Assembly: GCA_963766505.1 (NCBI GenBank) | Contig: CAVYAL010000005.1 | Coordinates: 1,364,001-1,428,000 of the forward strand | Source of the DNA: DATIRA01 sp963766505 | GTDB lineage: Bacteria > Pseudomonadota > Gammaproteobacteria > Steroidobacterales > Steroidobacteraceae | Direction of reading: 5' to 3' | DNA length: 64,000 bases | Shown: one piece after another, positions 56,592-64,000 of the stretch | Position numbering within the stretch: the first letter of the stretch is position 1 | Layout of the letters: each line of letters begins with the position of its first letter | Translations under genes and position numbers: made by a program | The notes under the pieces: generated by a model | The model's input: the letters and a program-made list of their open reading frames with translations, nothing else | What the model was told of the DNA's origin: nothing | Database searches by the model: none

Positions 56592-57947
56592 CTACTTGCC
56601 GATGCAGAAGCTGGCGAATATCCGGCCCAGCAACTCGTCGCTCGAGACCTCGCCGGTGATCTCGCCGAGCCCGCGCTGCGCGTCGTGCAGTTCCTCGGCG
56701 ACCAGTTCCCCCGCGTGCCGTTCCACGAGCAGCCGATGGGCCTGCTCGACGTGCGCGCGGGCCCGCCGCAGCGCATCGAGGTGACGGGTGCGTGCGGAAA
56801 GCGCTCCGCTGCCGGCAGGATGGAATCCGACGCAGTCCTTCAGATGCCCGCGCAGCAGTTCCACGCCCGCTCCGGTCGCGACGCTCAGTCGTATCTGCGG
56901 CGGGCTGCCTGCCGTGCTCGCCGGCGGCTCGGTCGTCCTGTCGATCTTGTTGAAGATCAAAGTACATGGCACCGGGGCAGGCAGCGCGGCGAGGTCCTCG
57001 TCGAGCGCAGCCACGGCCTCGGCATCGCTCGCATCCACAACGAACAGAACGCGATCGGCCCGTTCGATCTCCCGGCGTGCACGGCGGATCCCCTCGCGCT
57101 CGATGTCGTCCCCGGCCGGACGCAGGCCCGCGGTGTCGAGCACGTGCAGCGGCAGGCCGTCGATCTCGATGCGCTCGCGCAGCACGTCGCGTGTCGTGCC
57201 GGCCGTAGCCGTCACGATCGCCGCGTCGTAGCCAGCGAGCCGGTTCAGCAGGCTCGACTTGCCCGCGTTCGGGCGTCCCGCGATGACGATCGTCAGACCA
57301 TCACGCAGCAGGTGGCCCTGCCTCGCGGTTTCCGTGATCGCGGCAAAGCGCGACCGGATCAGCTCCATTCGCCCGGTCAGCGCGTGGTCCCGCAGGAAGT
57401 CGATCTCCTCCTCCGGGAAATCGATCGCCGCCTCCACCCAGATGCGCAGCTCGGTTACTGCCTCGGCGAGCTCGTGCACCTGGCTCGAGAACTCACCCTG
57501 CAGCGACCGCAGCGCTGCCCGGGCCGCCTGCGAGGATCCACTGTCGATCAGGTCCGCGATCGCCTCGGCCTGAGCCAGGTCCAGCTTGCCGTTGAGAAAC
57601 GCCCGCTGCGTGAACTCGCCTGCCTCGGCCGGCCGTGCTCCCAGTTCCAGCACGCGCTGCAGCACCAGGTCGAGCACTACGGGCCCACCGTGCCCTTGAA
57701 GTTCCAGCACGTCTTCGCCGGTATACGAGTTCGGTGCCGGGAAGAAGAGCGCGATTCCCTCGTCGATCGGCTCACCGGAGCGGTCGAGGAACCTGTGCAG
57801 CTCTGCCATGCGCGGCACCGGGACATCACCGAGCAGTGCCGCTGCGATCGCTCGGCACCCGGAACCCGAGACGCGCACGATGCCGATGCCGCCGCGGCCA
57901 GGGGCGGTGGAAATGGCTGCAATGCTGTCAGAGCGCGACGCAGGCAT
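56592..57947 (-). CDS. mnmE: tRNA modification GTPase MnmE
   Basis: MnmE (451 residues), also TrmE, partners MnmG. N-terminal formyl-THF-binding domain (DTIAAISTAPGRGGIGIVR-like start, GEDVLELQGHGG), a helical domain interrupted by the G domain with P-loop GRPNAGKS (224-231), DTAGLR and NKID. The C-terminus is FCIGK, including the conserved Cys of the C-[LI]-G-K motif. Full length. Confidence 0.97.
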   Translation of the reverse strand: MPASRSDSIAAISTAPGRGGIGIVRVSGSGCRAIAAALLGDVPVPRMAELHRFLDRSGEPIDEGIALFFPAPNSYTGEDVLELQGHGGPVVLDLVLQRVLELGARPAEAGEFTQRAFLNGKLDLAQAEAIADLIDSGSSQAARAALRSLQGEFSSQVHELAEAVTELRIWVEAAIDFPEEEIDFLRDHALTGRMELIRSRFAAITETARQGHLLRDGLTIVIAGRPNAGKSSLLNRLAGYDAAIVTATAGTTRDVLRERIEIDGLPLHVLDTAGLRPAGDDIEREGIRRARREIERADRVLFVVDASDAEAVAALDEDLAALPAPVPCTLIFNKIDRTTEPPASTAGSPPQIRLSVATGAGVELLRGHLKDCVGFHPAGSGALSARTRHLDALRRARAHVEQAHRLLVERHAGELVAEELHDAQRGLGEITGEVSSDELLGRIFASFCIGK

Positions 57948-58019
57948 GGGACGCCAGTATCTATGGGTCGCTCGAGCCGCCTGCCGCAGACTGCGGGGCC
58001 ACGCCGGGAGCCGTCGGCC

Positions 58020-59687
58020 TCAGTCGCGCTTCTTGGCCTCGGCTTCGACGACCCGGTTGATGTTCCACTGCTGCGCGATCGACAGCAGCGTGTTGGTCAG
58101 CCAGTAGAGCACCAGGCCCGCGGGGAACCACGCCATCATCACCGTCATCACGATCGGCATGAAGGCGAAGATCTTCGCCTGCATCGGATCCGGTGGCGCC
58201 GGGTTCAGCTTGAACTGACCGTACATCGCCGCACCCATCAGCGCGGGCAGCACGAAGTACGGATCGCGCGAGGACAGGTCCTGGATCCACAGCATCCAAG
58301 GCGCCTGCCGCATCTCCACGCTCTCGAGCAGCACCCAGTAGAAAGCGAGGAATACCGGGATCTGCACCAGGATCGGCAGGCAACCGGCGACCGGGTTGAT
58401 CTTCTCCCGCTTGTAGACCTCCATCATCTGGCGCGCGAGCTGCTCGCGGTCGTCCTTGTAGCGCTCCTGGATGTTCTTGATGCGCGGCGCGATCGTGCGC
58501 ATCTTGGCCATCGAGCGGCCGCTCGTTTCGGTGAGCTTGTAGAACAGCAGCTTCAGCAGGATCGTCACGATGATGATCGCCCAGCCCCAGTTGCCGACGA
58601 AGCCGTGCACCTTCTGCAGCAGCCAGAACAGCGGCTGCGACAGGATCGTCAGCTTGCCGTAGTCCGCCGTCAGCTCGAGCCGCGGCCCCACCGTCTTCAG
58701 TTGCTCCTGCAGCTTCGGACCGACGAACAGCGTTTCCTCGAAGCGCGCCGTCCCGCCAGCGGGCACGGTCTCGAGCGGGCCGCGATAGCTGATCACGGAA
58801 TGCCCGTTCTCCGGTGACAGCGTGAAGTCATAGGCCTTGCCGGCCGGCGGCACCGCGGCGGTCACGAAGTGGTGCTGCATCTCCGCCATCCAGCCGTCGG
58901 CGAAAGCCTGCGTGTAACTCGCTTCGTCCTCGTCCGTGATGTCGAGCTTGCGGTACTTGTCGCCGTCGTAGATGGCCGGCCCGCGATAGGCATAGCTCTC
59001 GACGTCGAACATCGAGCGCTTCTGGGAATAGACGTGGCGGGCCAGCTGGACATATGACGCCGCCTGCCATGGCGCGGCGCTCGCGTTCTGAACGGCGTAC
59101 TCGACGTCGATCGCGTAGCTGCCCCTGCGCAGAACGTAGGTCTTCGTGACCGATACGCCCTGCCCATCGGTCCAGCTGAGCGGCACGCGCAACTCGTCCT
59201 GACCGGCCGCGAGACGGTATTCCTGTGCCGGACTGGTGAAGGCCGCCAGGTGGGTCGGTTCGGCTCCGCCGCCCGCCGCCCGCAGCCCGCTGCGAACCAC
59301 GTGGTAGTCCGCGTCCGCGGTGCTCAGCAGCCGCACCGGCGGACTGTCCTTCTTGCGGTCCTGGGGATAGGTGGGCAGGTCGGCACGGACCAGGCTGCCT
59401 CCCTGCAGACTGATGTCGAGGTCGAGCACATCCGTCAGGACCCTGATCTGCGCCTGTGGCGCTCCCGGTTCCGGCAGCCGCCGGGCCGGCGGGGCCTCGG
59501 CACCACCGGTGGGCAGCGCCGGCAGCTGGGTCTCGGCCTGCGGCGTCCCGGCCACTGCCGGCGTCGCTGGCTGCGAACCGTCGGCCGCGGTCGGCGCAGC
59601 GGCCCCGTAGTCGTTGTTCCACTGGATGACGTTGGCCCAGACCAGCAGCGCGAGCGCTATCCAGAGGTAGATACGAGGGTTATCCAT
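58020..59687 (-). CDS. yidC: Membrane protein insertase YidC
   Basis: YidC (555 residues) inserts proteins into the inner membrane alone or with Sec. An N-terminal TM helix (RIYLWIALALLVWANVIQW) and a large periplasmic beta-domain mark the gram-negative type. The conserved five-helix core follows (VHGFVGNWGWAIIIVTILLKLLFYKLT, VAGCLPILVQIPVFLAFYWVLL, PAGLVLYWLTNTLLSIAQQW). ATG 59685-59687 overlaps the end of yidD. Confidence 0.97.
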   Translation of the reverse strand: MDNPRIYLWIALALLVWANVIQWNNDYGAAAPTAADGSQPATPAVAGTPQAETQLPALPTGGAEAPPARRLPEPGAPQAQIRVLTDVLDLDISLQGGSLVRADLPTYPQDRKKDSPPVRLLSTADADYHVVRSGLRAAGGGAEPTHLAAFTSPAQEYRLAAGQDELRVPLSWTDGQGVSVTKTYVLRRGSYAIDVEYAVQNASAAPWQAASYVQLARHVYSQKRSMFDVESYAYRGPAIYDGDKYRKLDITDEDEASYTQAFADGWMAEMQHHFVTAAVPPAGKAYDFTLSPENGHSVISYRGPLETVPAGGTARFEETLFVGPKLQEQLKTVGPRLELTADYGKLTILSQPLFWLLQKVHGFVGNWGWAIIIVTILLKLLFYKLTETSGRSMAKMRTIAPRIKNIQERYKDDREQLARQMMEVYKREKINPVAGCLPILVQIPVFLAFYWVLLESVEMRQAPWMLWIQDLSSRDPYFVLPALMGAAMYGQFKLNPAPPDPMQAKIFAFMPIVMTVMMAWFPAGLVLYWLTNTLLSIAQQWNINRVVEAEAKKRD

Positions 59688-59928
59688 GCTTCGGTGGCTC
59701 GCAGTAAGGCGTTCCCGCCTCGGGCACGGGGTCATAGCCCCCTTCGTTCCAGGGATGGCAACGCCCGATCCGACGCACGGCCAGCCAGCTGCCGCGGACT
59801 GCGCCGTGGCGCTCGATCGACTGCTGGGCGTAGCAGGAGCAGCTGGGATAGAAACGGCAGTTCGATCCCAGCATCGGGCTGATGAACCACCGATACAACT
59901 GGATCAGGGCGCTCAGCAGCTTGCGCAT
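59680..59928 (-). CDS. yidD: Membrane protein insertion efficiency factor YidD
   Basis: YidD (82 residues) is a small membrane-associated protein that aids YidC-dependent insertion. The sequence shows the Cys-rich family signature FYPSCSCYAQQSIERHG and RIGRCHPWNEGGYDPVP. It overlaps both rnpA (start) and yidC (end). Confidence 0.96.
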   Translation of the reverse strand: MRKLLSALIQLYRWFISPMLGSNCRFYPSCSCYAQQSIERHGAVRGSWLAVRRIGRCHPWNEGGYDPVPEAGTPYCEPPKHG

Positions 59929-60266
59929 CGTTCGCGGACCTTCCGCCAGTGGGCCGAGAGGCTCGCCGAGATCTGCCGGAAGTTGGCCTTGGCCGCGGCA
60001 GGACGGGCATTGACGACCAGGTCGAGCGCCGGCAACTCCGACTGGTGGGTACGAAATGACTCGCGGATCAGGCGCTTGAGCCGGTTCCGGCAGACCGCGT
60101 TGCCGGCAGCCCGCACGCCGACGGCCATGCCAAGTCTTGCGTGCGCGAGCCCGTTCGGTCTGGCTATAACCACGAAAAACTCGTCCGAGGATCGGCTGCC
60201 CTGGCGGTGAACCCGGTCGAACTCACCGCGACTGGTGAGGCGCCGCTCGCGCGGCAAGCCGCGCAT
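59913..60266 (-). CDS. rnpA: Ribonuclease P protein component
   Basis: RnpA (117 residues) is the protein subunit of RNase P, which trims the 5' ends of tRNA precursors. The RNR signature is AAGNAVCRNRLKRLIRESFR. ATG 60264-60266 gives MRGLPRERRLTSRGEFDRV, the typical start. A much longer frame continues upstream through the antisense of dnaA; that part is not coding. Its last bases overlap yidD. Confidence 0.96.
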   Translation of the reverse strand: MRGLPRERRLTSRGEFDRVHRQGSRSSDEFFVVIARPNGLAHARLGMAVGVRAAGNAVCRNRLKRLIRESFRTHQSELPALDLVVNARPAAAKANFRQISASLSAHWRKVRERCASC

Positions 60267-60301
60267 CGGGCCTGGCGCAGAGCTTGCTGGCCCGCCAGCG
60301 T

Positions 60302-60436
60302 TCAGACCGAAAGACGCTTGCGGCCCTTGGCGCGGCGGCGGCGGAGGATCGCTCGGCCACCTTTGGTAGCCATGCGCGCACGGAAGCCGTGGGTCCTCTT
60401 GCGATGCAGTTTGCTCGGTTGATAGGTGCGCTTCAT
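60302..60436 (-). CDS. rpmH: 50S ribosomal protein L34
   Basis: L34 (44 residues) reads MKRTYQPSKLHRKRTHGF at its start and ends GRKRLSV, full family length, with CAT at 60434-60436 and TGA at 60302-60304. It is the first gene of rpmH-rnpA-yidD-yidC and is divergent from dnaA, as in most bacteria. Confidence 0.97.
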   Translation of the reverse strand: MKRTYQPSKLHRKRTHGFRARMATKGGRAILRRRRAKGRKRLSV

Positions 60437-60569
60437 GAGACGGCTCCGTGGTTTCCGGATTCCACACCAGAATCAAGGATGTACTGGTGGAAAATGGGCG
60501 CGGAAGCATACGCAGCCGGGCATCCGGCGTCAACCGAGGTCCGCGCTGGCAACGCCGCTCGGGCCGAGG

Positions 60570-60597
60570 ATATCCACAGGCGTTGCGGGGGTATACA
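60570..60597 (+). promoter_or_regulatory. dnaA promoter region with a DnaA box
   Basis: ATATCCACA at 60570-60578 differs by one base from the DnaA box TTATCCACA. A TATACA -10-like hexamer lies at 60592-60597 and would put the box over the -35 position. This arrangement fits DnaA autorepression. Confidence 0.5.
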
Positions 60598-60650
60598 CTC
60601 CGCCCCCTTTCCCCATCCCCACCGGGCCACAGCATCGAGAAACGCTGGTC

Positions 60651-61991
60651 GTGGAAGCGTCGCTTTGGAACAAGTGCCTGAGCCGCCTGGAAGCGGAGCT
60701 GCCCGAGCAGCATTTCAACACCTGGATCCGGCCACTGCAGGCCGTCGAGGACGGCGATACGCTGCGCCTGTTGGCACCGAACCGTTACGTCGTCGACTGG
60801 GTGAACCAGCACTGCGCCGGGCGCATAGGCGAGCTGCTCGAACAGATGGTTCCGGCAGCGCCTCAGGTGGTTCTGGAGATCGGCTCGCGGCGCGCGCCGC
60901 TTCCTGAGCCCAGCGCACACAGCCCTGAGCCGGGGATTCGTGTCCGCCGGGAGGAGGAGCTGCCCCAGATCGGCGGCCGGCTGAACCCGGAGTTCACGTT
61001 CACGAATTTCGTCGAGGGCAAGAGCAACCAGCTCGCCCGCGCGGCGGCCGTGCAGGTGGCCGAGAACCCCGGCCGGGCATACAACCCGCTGTTCATCTAC
61101 GGCGGCGTCGGGCTCGGCAAGACCCACCTGATGCATGCGATAGGCAACCAGATACGGACGCACAATCCGGCGGCCCGGATCGCGTACGTGCATTCGGAAA
61201 GGTTCGTCGGCGACATGGTGAGAGCGCTGCAGCACAACACCATGAACGACTTCAAGACAGCTTATCGGAGCCTCGATGCGCTGCTGATCGACGATATCCA
61301 GTTCTTCGCCGGAAAAGAGCGCTCGCAGGAAGAGTTCTTCCACACGTTCAACGCCTTGTTCGAGGGCCAGCAGCAGATCATTCTCACCTGCGACCGTTAC
61401 CCGAAGGAGGTCGACGGGCTGGAGGAACGGCTGAAGTCGCGCTTCGGCTGGGGCCTCACCGTGTCGATCGAACCGCCGGAACTCGAGACCTGCGTTGCGA
61501 TCCTGATGAGCAAGGCGGCAGCAACCGAAGTGCAGTTGCCCGAGGAAGTTGCGTTCTTCATCGCCAAGCGAATCCGCTCGAACGTTCGCGAACTCGAGGG
61601 TGCACTGCGGCGAGTCGTGGCGAACTCGCAGTTCACCGGGCGCCCGATCACGCTGGATTTCGCCAAGGAAGCCCTGCGCGACCTGCTGGCGCTGCAGGAG
61701 CGCCTGGTCACGATCGAGAACATCCAGAAAACGGTGGCCGAGTACTACAAGATACGGGTCGCAGACCTGTTGTCGAAGCGGCGCAGCCGGTCGATCACGC
61801 GTCCGCGGCAGGTCGCGATGGCTCTTTCGAAGGAGCTCACCAACCACAGCCTGCCCGAGATCGGCGACGCGTTCGGCGGCCGCGACCACACGACGGTGCT
61901 GCATGCCTGCCGTGTGATCAAGGCACTGCGCGAGTCCCAGACGCGAGTCAACGAGGATTACCTGAACCTGTTGAGAACGCTGGCAGGTTGA
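60651..61991 (+). CDS. dnaA: Chromosomal replication initiator DnaA
   Basis: DnaA (446 residues) melts oriC. Domain I is SLWNKCLSRLEAELPEQHFNTWIRPL and domain II is short. The AAA+ domain III has Walker A GGVGLGKT (151-158) and Walker B LLIDDIQFFAGKE. The domain IV DNA-binding signature is GRDHTTVLHACRVI. GTG 60651-60653 gives the expected N-terminus; the frame is open further upstream but without similarity. Confidence 0.97.
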   Translation: MEASLWNKCLSRLEAELPEQHFNTWIRPLQAVEDGDTLRLLAPNRYVVDWVNQHCAGRIGELLEQMVPAAPQVVLEIGSRRAPLPEPSAHSPEPGIRVRREEELPQIGGRLNPEFTFTNFVEGKSNQLARAAAVQVAENPGRAYNPLFIYGGVGLGKTHLMHAIGNQIRTHNPAARIAYVHSERFVGDMVRALQHNTMNDFKTAYRSLDALLIDDIQFFAGKERSQEEFFHTFNALFEGQQQIILTCDRYPKEVDGLEERLKSRFGWGLTVSIEPPELETCVAILMSKAAATEVQLPEEVAFFIAKRIRSNVRELEGALRRVVANSQFTGRPITLDFAKEALRDLLALQERLVTIENIQKTVAEYYKIRVADLLSKRRSRSITRPRQVAMALSKELTNHSLPEIGDAFGGRDHTTVLHACRVIKALRESQTRVNEDYLNLLRTLAG

Positions 61992-62207
61992 TGTGATCAG
62001 GCTGTGGATGAATCGTGCCGAGGAACACCCCACATTTCATCCACAGGCGGCGGACAGGTAAGGGCGCAGTTGTCCGGTGGTTTGCGCTGGCCGCAAACGA
62101 CTGCTGATGCTCGGAAAATATGCGTTCTGCACAGACGAGCGGTGTGCTAGAAACAGCAACAACAGAATTTAAGATAAATCTAAGAAGTTATTTCCGGAAG
62201 CGAGCTG
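61992..62207. other. oriC: Candidate replication origin (dnaA-dnaN spacer)
   Basis: Two DnaA-box-like sequences face each other: TGTGGATGA at 62003-62011 and TCATCCACA at 62037-62045, each with one mismatch to the consensus. About 110 bases on, an AT-rich tract (62159-62194) lies beside dnaN, as a duplex-unwinding element would. In gammaproteobacteria such as Pseudomonas the origin lies next to dnaA. The rpmH-dnaA gap has one more box. Only a few boxes are visible, so the full extent is unclear. Confidence 0.55.
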
Positions 62208-63308
62208 ATGAAGATCATTGCGAAGCGTGAAGCGATACTGAGTCCTCTGCAGGCTGTGATCGGAGTCGTCGAGCGACGACAGACGATGCCGATCCTCGCG
62301 AACGTCTTGCTGGCAGCCAAGGGAGGACGGCTCTCCGTCACCGCAACTGACCTCGAGGTAGAACTCGTGGCCACCTCCGACGTCGACGTACAGCGTGGAG
62401 GCGAGGTAACGGTACCGGCGAGAAAGCTGCTCGACATCTGCCGGGCCTTGCCTGAATCGACCGAAATCACGCTGAACCAGGAAGGCGAACGCATGGTGGT
62501 GCGAGCACGGCGCAGCCGATTCGCACTCGCCACGCTGCCGGCCGCGGAGTTTCCCACGGTCGAGGAGATCAGCCCGCTGCAGACGCTCGAGGTGACTCAG
62601 CAGGACTTCAAGAGGCTGCTCGAGAAAACCCATTTTTCAATGGCGCAACAGGACGTACGTTACTACCTGAACGGAACATTGCTCGAAACAGCGCCGAAAT
62701 TGCTTCGATCTGTCGCAACTGACGGACATCGTCTGGCATTGTGCGAGATTGAGCTCGGCTCGAGCGGGCAAACCGGCCAGCAGGTGATCATTCCGAGGAA
62801 AGGTGTGCTCGAATTGCAGCGGATTCTCGGCGGCGAGGAGCAGAATCTGCAGTTAGCTATCGGAACTAACCACGTTCGCGTGCAGATTGGCGAAGTTCGA
62901 TTCACTTCGAAGCTGATCGACGGTAGATTCCCGGACTATACCCGCGTCATTCCCAGCGCGCCTGAGCGGAAGGTCAGCGCCGTGCGCGAGGATCTGCGTC
63001 AGGCATTGCAGCGGGCCGCGATTCTCTCGAATGAGAAATACCGGGGAATCCGGTTTGCGCTGAAGCCGAATTCCCTGGTAATCCAGGCGCATAACCCGGA
63101 GCAGGAAGAGGCCGAGGAAGAAGTCGAGGTGAGCTACGACGGGGAGCCGATGGAAATCGGCTTCAACGTGAACTATCTGCTGGACGCGCTCGGTGCGATT
63201 GACGGTGAGCAGGTAGAGATTGGCCTGACGGACGGCAACAGCAGTTGCCTGATACGCAGCCCGGCGGACGATCGCGCCAGGTTCGTCGTCATGCCGATGA
63301 GGCTTTGA
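62208..63308 (+). CDS. dnaN: DNA polymerase III beta sliding clamp
   Basis: DnaN (366 residues) is the ring-shaped processivity clamp. It has the three repeated clamp domains, starting MKIIAKREAILSPLQAVIGVVERRQTMPILANVLL and ending with the conserved FVVMPMRL. GGAAG precedes the ATG. recF follows after 16 bases. Confidence 0.97.
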   Translation: MKIIAKREAILSPLQAVIGVVERRQTMPILANVLLAAKGGRLSVTATDLEVELVATSDVDVQRGGEVTVPARKLLDICRALPESTEITLNQEGERMVVRARRSRFALATLPAAEFPTVEEISPLQTLEVTQQDFKRLLEKTHFSMAQQDVRYYLNGTLLETAPKLLRSVATDGHRLALCEIELGSSGQTGQQVIIPRKGVLELQRILGGEEQNLQLAIGTNHVRVQIGEVRFTSKLIDGRFPDYTRVIPSAPERKVSAVREDLRQALQRAAILSNEKYRGIRFALKPNSLVIQAHNPEQEEAEEEVEVSYDGEPMEIGFNVNYLLDALGAIDGEQVEIGLTDGNSSCLIRSPADDRARFVVMPMRL

Positions 63309-63324
63309 GGTCAGCGATACCTTA

Positions 63325-64000
63325 ATGGGGCTCTGCCGGCTCGGCGTTCAGGACTTTCGCTGCATCGCCAACGCAGAGCTGACTGTAGACGGTCGCTGCA
63401 ATCTCATCAGCGGAGAGAACGCCTCGGGCAAGACAAGCTTGCTGGAGGCCATTTTCTTTCTGGGCCGCGGGCGGTCATTCAGGACGACCCGGTATGACGA
63501 GCTGTGTCGCAAGGGCGCAGCCGGCCTTACAGTTACCGGGCGGCTGGAAAGAGGCGAAGGCCAGCTATCCCCTCGGGGTGAGTTGTGATCGCTCGGGGAT
63601 CTCGGCTCGCTACGCGTCCCGAAATGTCTCCGGACTCGCTGAGTTGGCGACGCTGCTGCCGGTGCAGGCGATTGACCCGGACGTTCACCAGATTGTCGAG
63701 GGAGGTCCCCAGGAACGAAGACGATTCCTGGACTGGGGCGTGTTCCACGTGGAACCAAGATTCGTTGATGACTGGCGTCGATATCAGCGAGCCTTGCGGC
63801 AACGGAACGCGGCACTGAGACAGGGCCTTGATGCGCGATTGGTGCGCGCATGGGATCCCGAGTTCATCGAGGCGGGCAACCGGGTCGCTGAGCGCCGGGC
63901 TGCTTACCTGGCCGTCCTGCGCCCCTACGTGCAGCGGGCAGGGGAGCGTCTGTTGGGTTCGAGCCTGGAGTTGGCGCTGCATCGTGGCTGGAAGGAGCGC
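63325..64000 (+). pseudogene. recF: recF, partial and apparently frameshifted
   Basis: RecF loads RecA at gaps. The first part (63325 to about 63555) reads LGVQDFRCIANAELTVDGR with the Walker A loop GENASGKT (30-37) and FFLGRGRSFR. It then runs into a TGA at 63586-63588. From about 63560 the next frame continues the family sequence without a break to the window edge (LGVSCDRSG, LLPVQAIDPDVHQIVEGGP, RRRFLDWGVFHVEP, RWKER end). One extra base near 63550-63560 would explain this. As recF is conserved and usually intact, a sequence error is quite possible. Confidence 0.85.
63741..63756. promoter_or_regulatory. parS: parS site inside recF
   Basis: TGTTCCACGTGGAACC matches the Pseudomonas-type parS, ParB's binding palindrome, in all 16 positions of the published form as I recall it. 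It lies in recF within codons for VFHVEP, a few kb from dnaA and about 27 kb from parB. Confidence 0.8.

Noticed and set aside
56685..58817. 710-codon open frame on the plus strand over mnmE and yidC
   Set aside because: Antisense shadow of two certain genes; low-complexity His/Arg/Gln composition.
60267..62033. Long upstream extension of rnpA on the minus strand
   Set aside because: Only the last 117 codons are RnpA. The extension is antisense to rpmH-adjacent sequence and dnaA.

Overview
The window is about 64 kb of GC-rich chromosome from a gammaproteobacterium. The clade is inferred from the order of housekeeping genes (rpmH-rnpA-yidD-yidC-mnmE-mnmG, rsmG-parA-parB-atpIBEFHAGDC, glmU, glmS, with dnaA-dnaN-recF leaving in the other direction) and from a Pseudomonas-type parS site inside recF. 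PEP-CTERM sorting signals, a Tat-exported cytochrome, an S9 peptidase and the AcnD/PrpF form of the methylcitrate cycle suggest a free-living aerobic or facultative organism. I cannot name a genus.

Layout. Bases 1-6.7 kb are a scrambled accessory strip upstream of glmS: a PKD/PEP-CTERM protein, two C-terminal stumps of tyrosine recombinases, a RES-type toxin-antitoxin pair, and two 5'-truncated genes facing away from each other (a HAF-repeat PEP-CTERM protein and a MalT/SARP-like regulator). Three copies of a degenerate repeat flank these. Bases 6.7-12.3 kb hold glmS and glmU with an S9 peptidase between them on the other strand. Bases 12.4-28.3 kb are envelope and accessory genes: a Tyr-rich secreted protein, PPK2, a DUF3302/HlyD/outer-membrane-factor operon, a DcaP-like porin with a periplasmic glutaminase, a decayed porin, a secreted amidohydrolase, a Tat-exported split-Soret-like dihaem cytochrome, an AraC regulator, a duplicated periplasmic protein and a second RES toxin-antitoxin pair. 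Bases 28.4-38.4 kb are the complete ATP synthase operon, parB, parA and rsmG, all on the minus strand. Bases 38.5-51.3 kb carry the methylcitrate genes (prpB, prpC, acnD, prpF), sulfate activation (cysD, cysNC), an AcuI-type reductase, an MBL hydrolase, cytochrome c4, a SIMPL protein and a short NfeD-like protein. Bases 51.4-64 kb are the replication-origin end: a frameshifted OppA-like lipoprotein, mnmG, two genes inserted before mnmE, mnmE, yidC, yidD, rnpA, rpmH, then dnaA, dnaN and recF on the plus strand.

How the parts fit. The usual gammaproteobacterial block from rpmH to glmS is present in order, but opened at three joints: mnmG|rsmG (about 14.6 kb inserted), atpC|glmU (about 16 kb) and glmU|glmS (one gene). 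The dnaA-dnaN gap has two inverted DnaA boxes and an AT-rich tract and is the best oriC candidate. ParA, ParB and the recF parS site form the chromosome segregation system. AcuI makes propionyl-CoA, which the neighbouring methylcitrate genes can consume. Two genes carry a single apparent frameshift (the OppA-like gene and recF), which may be sequence error. The porin pseudogene at 21.65-23.13 kb has many lesions and looks truly decayed.
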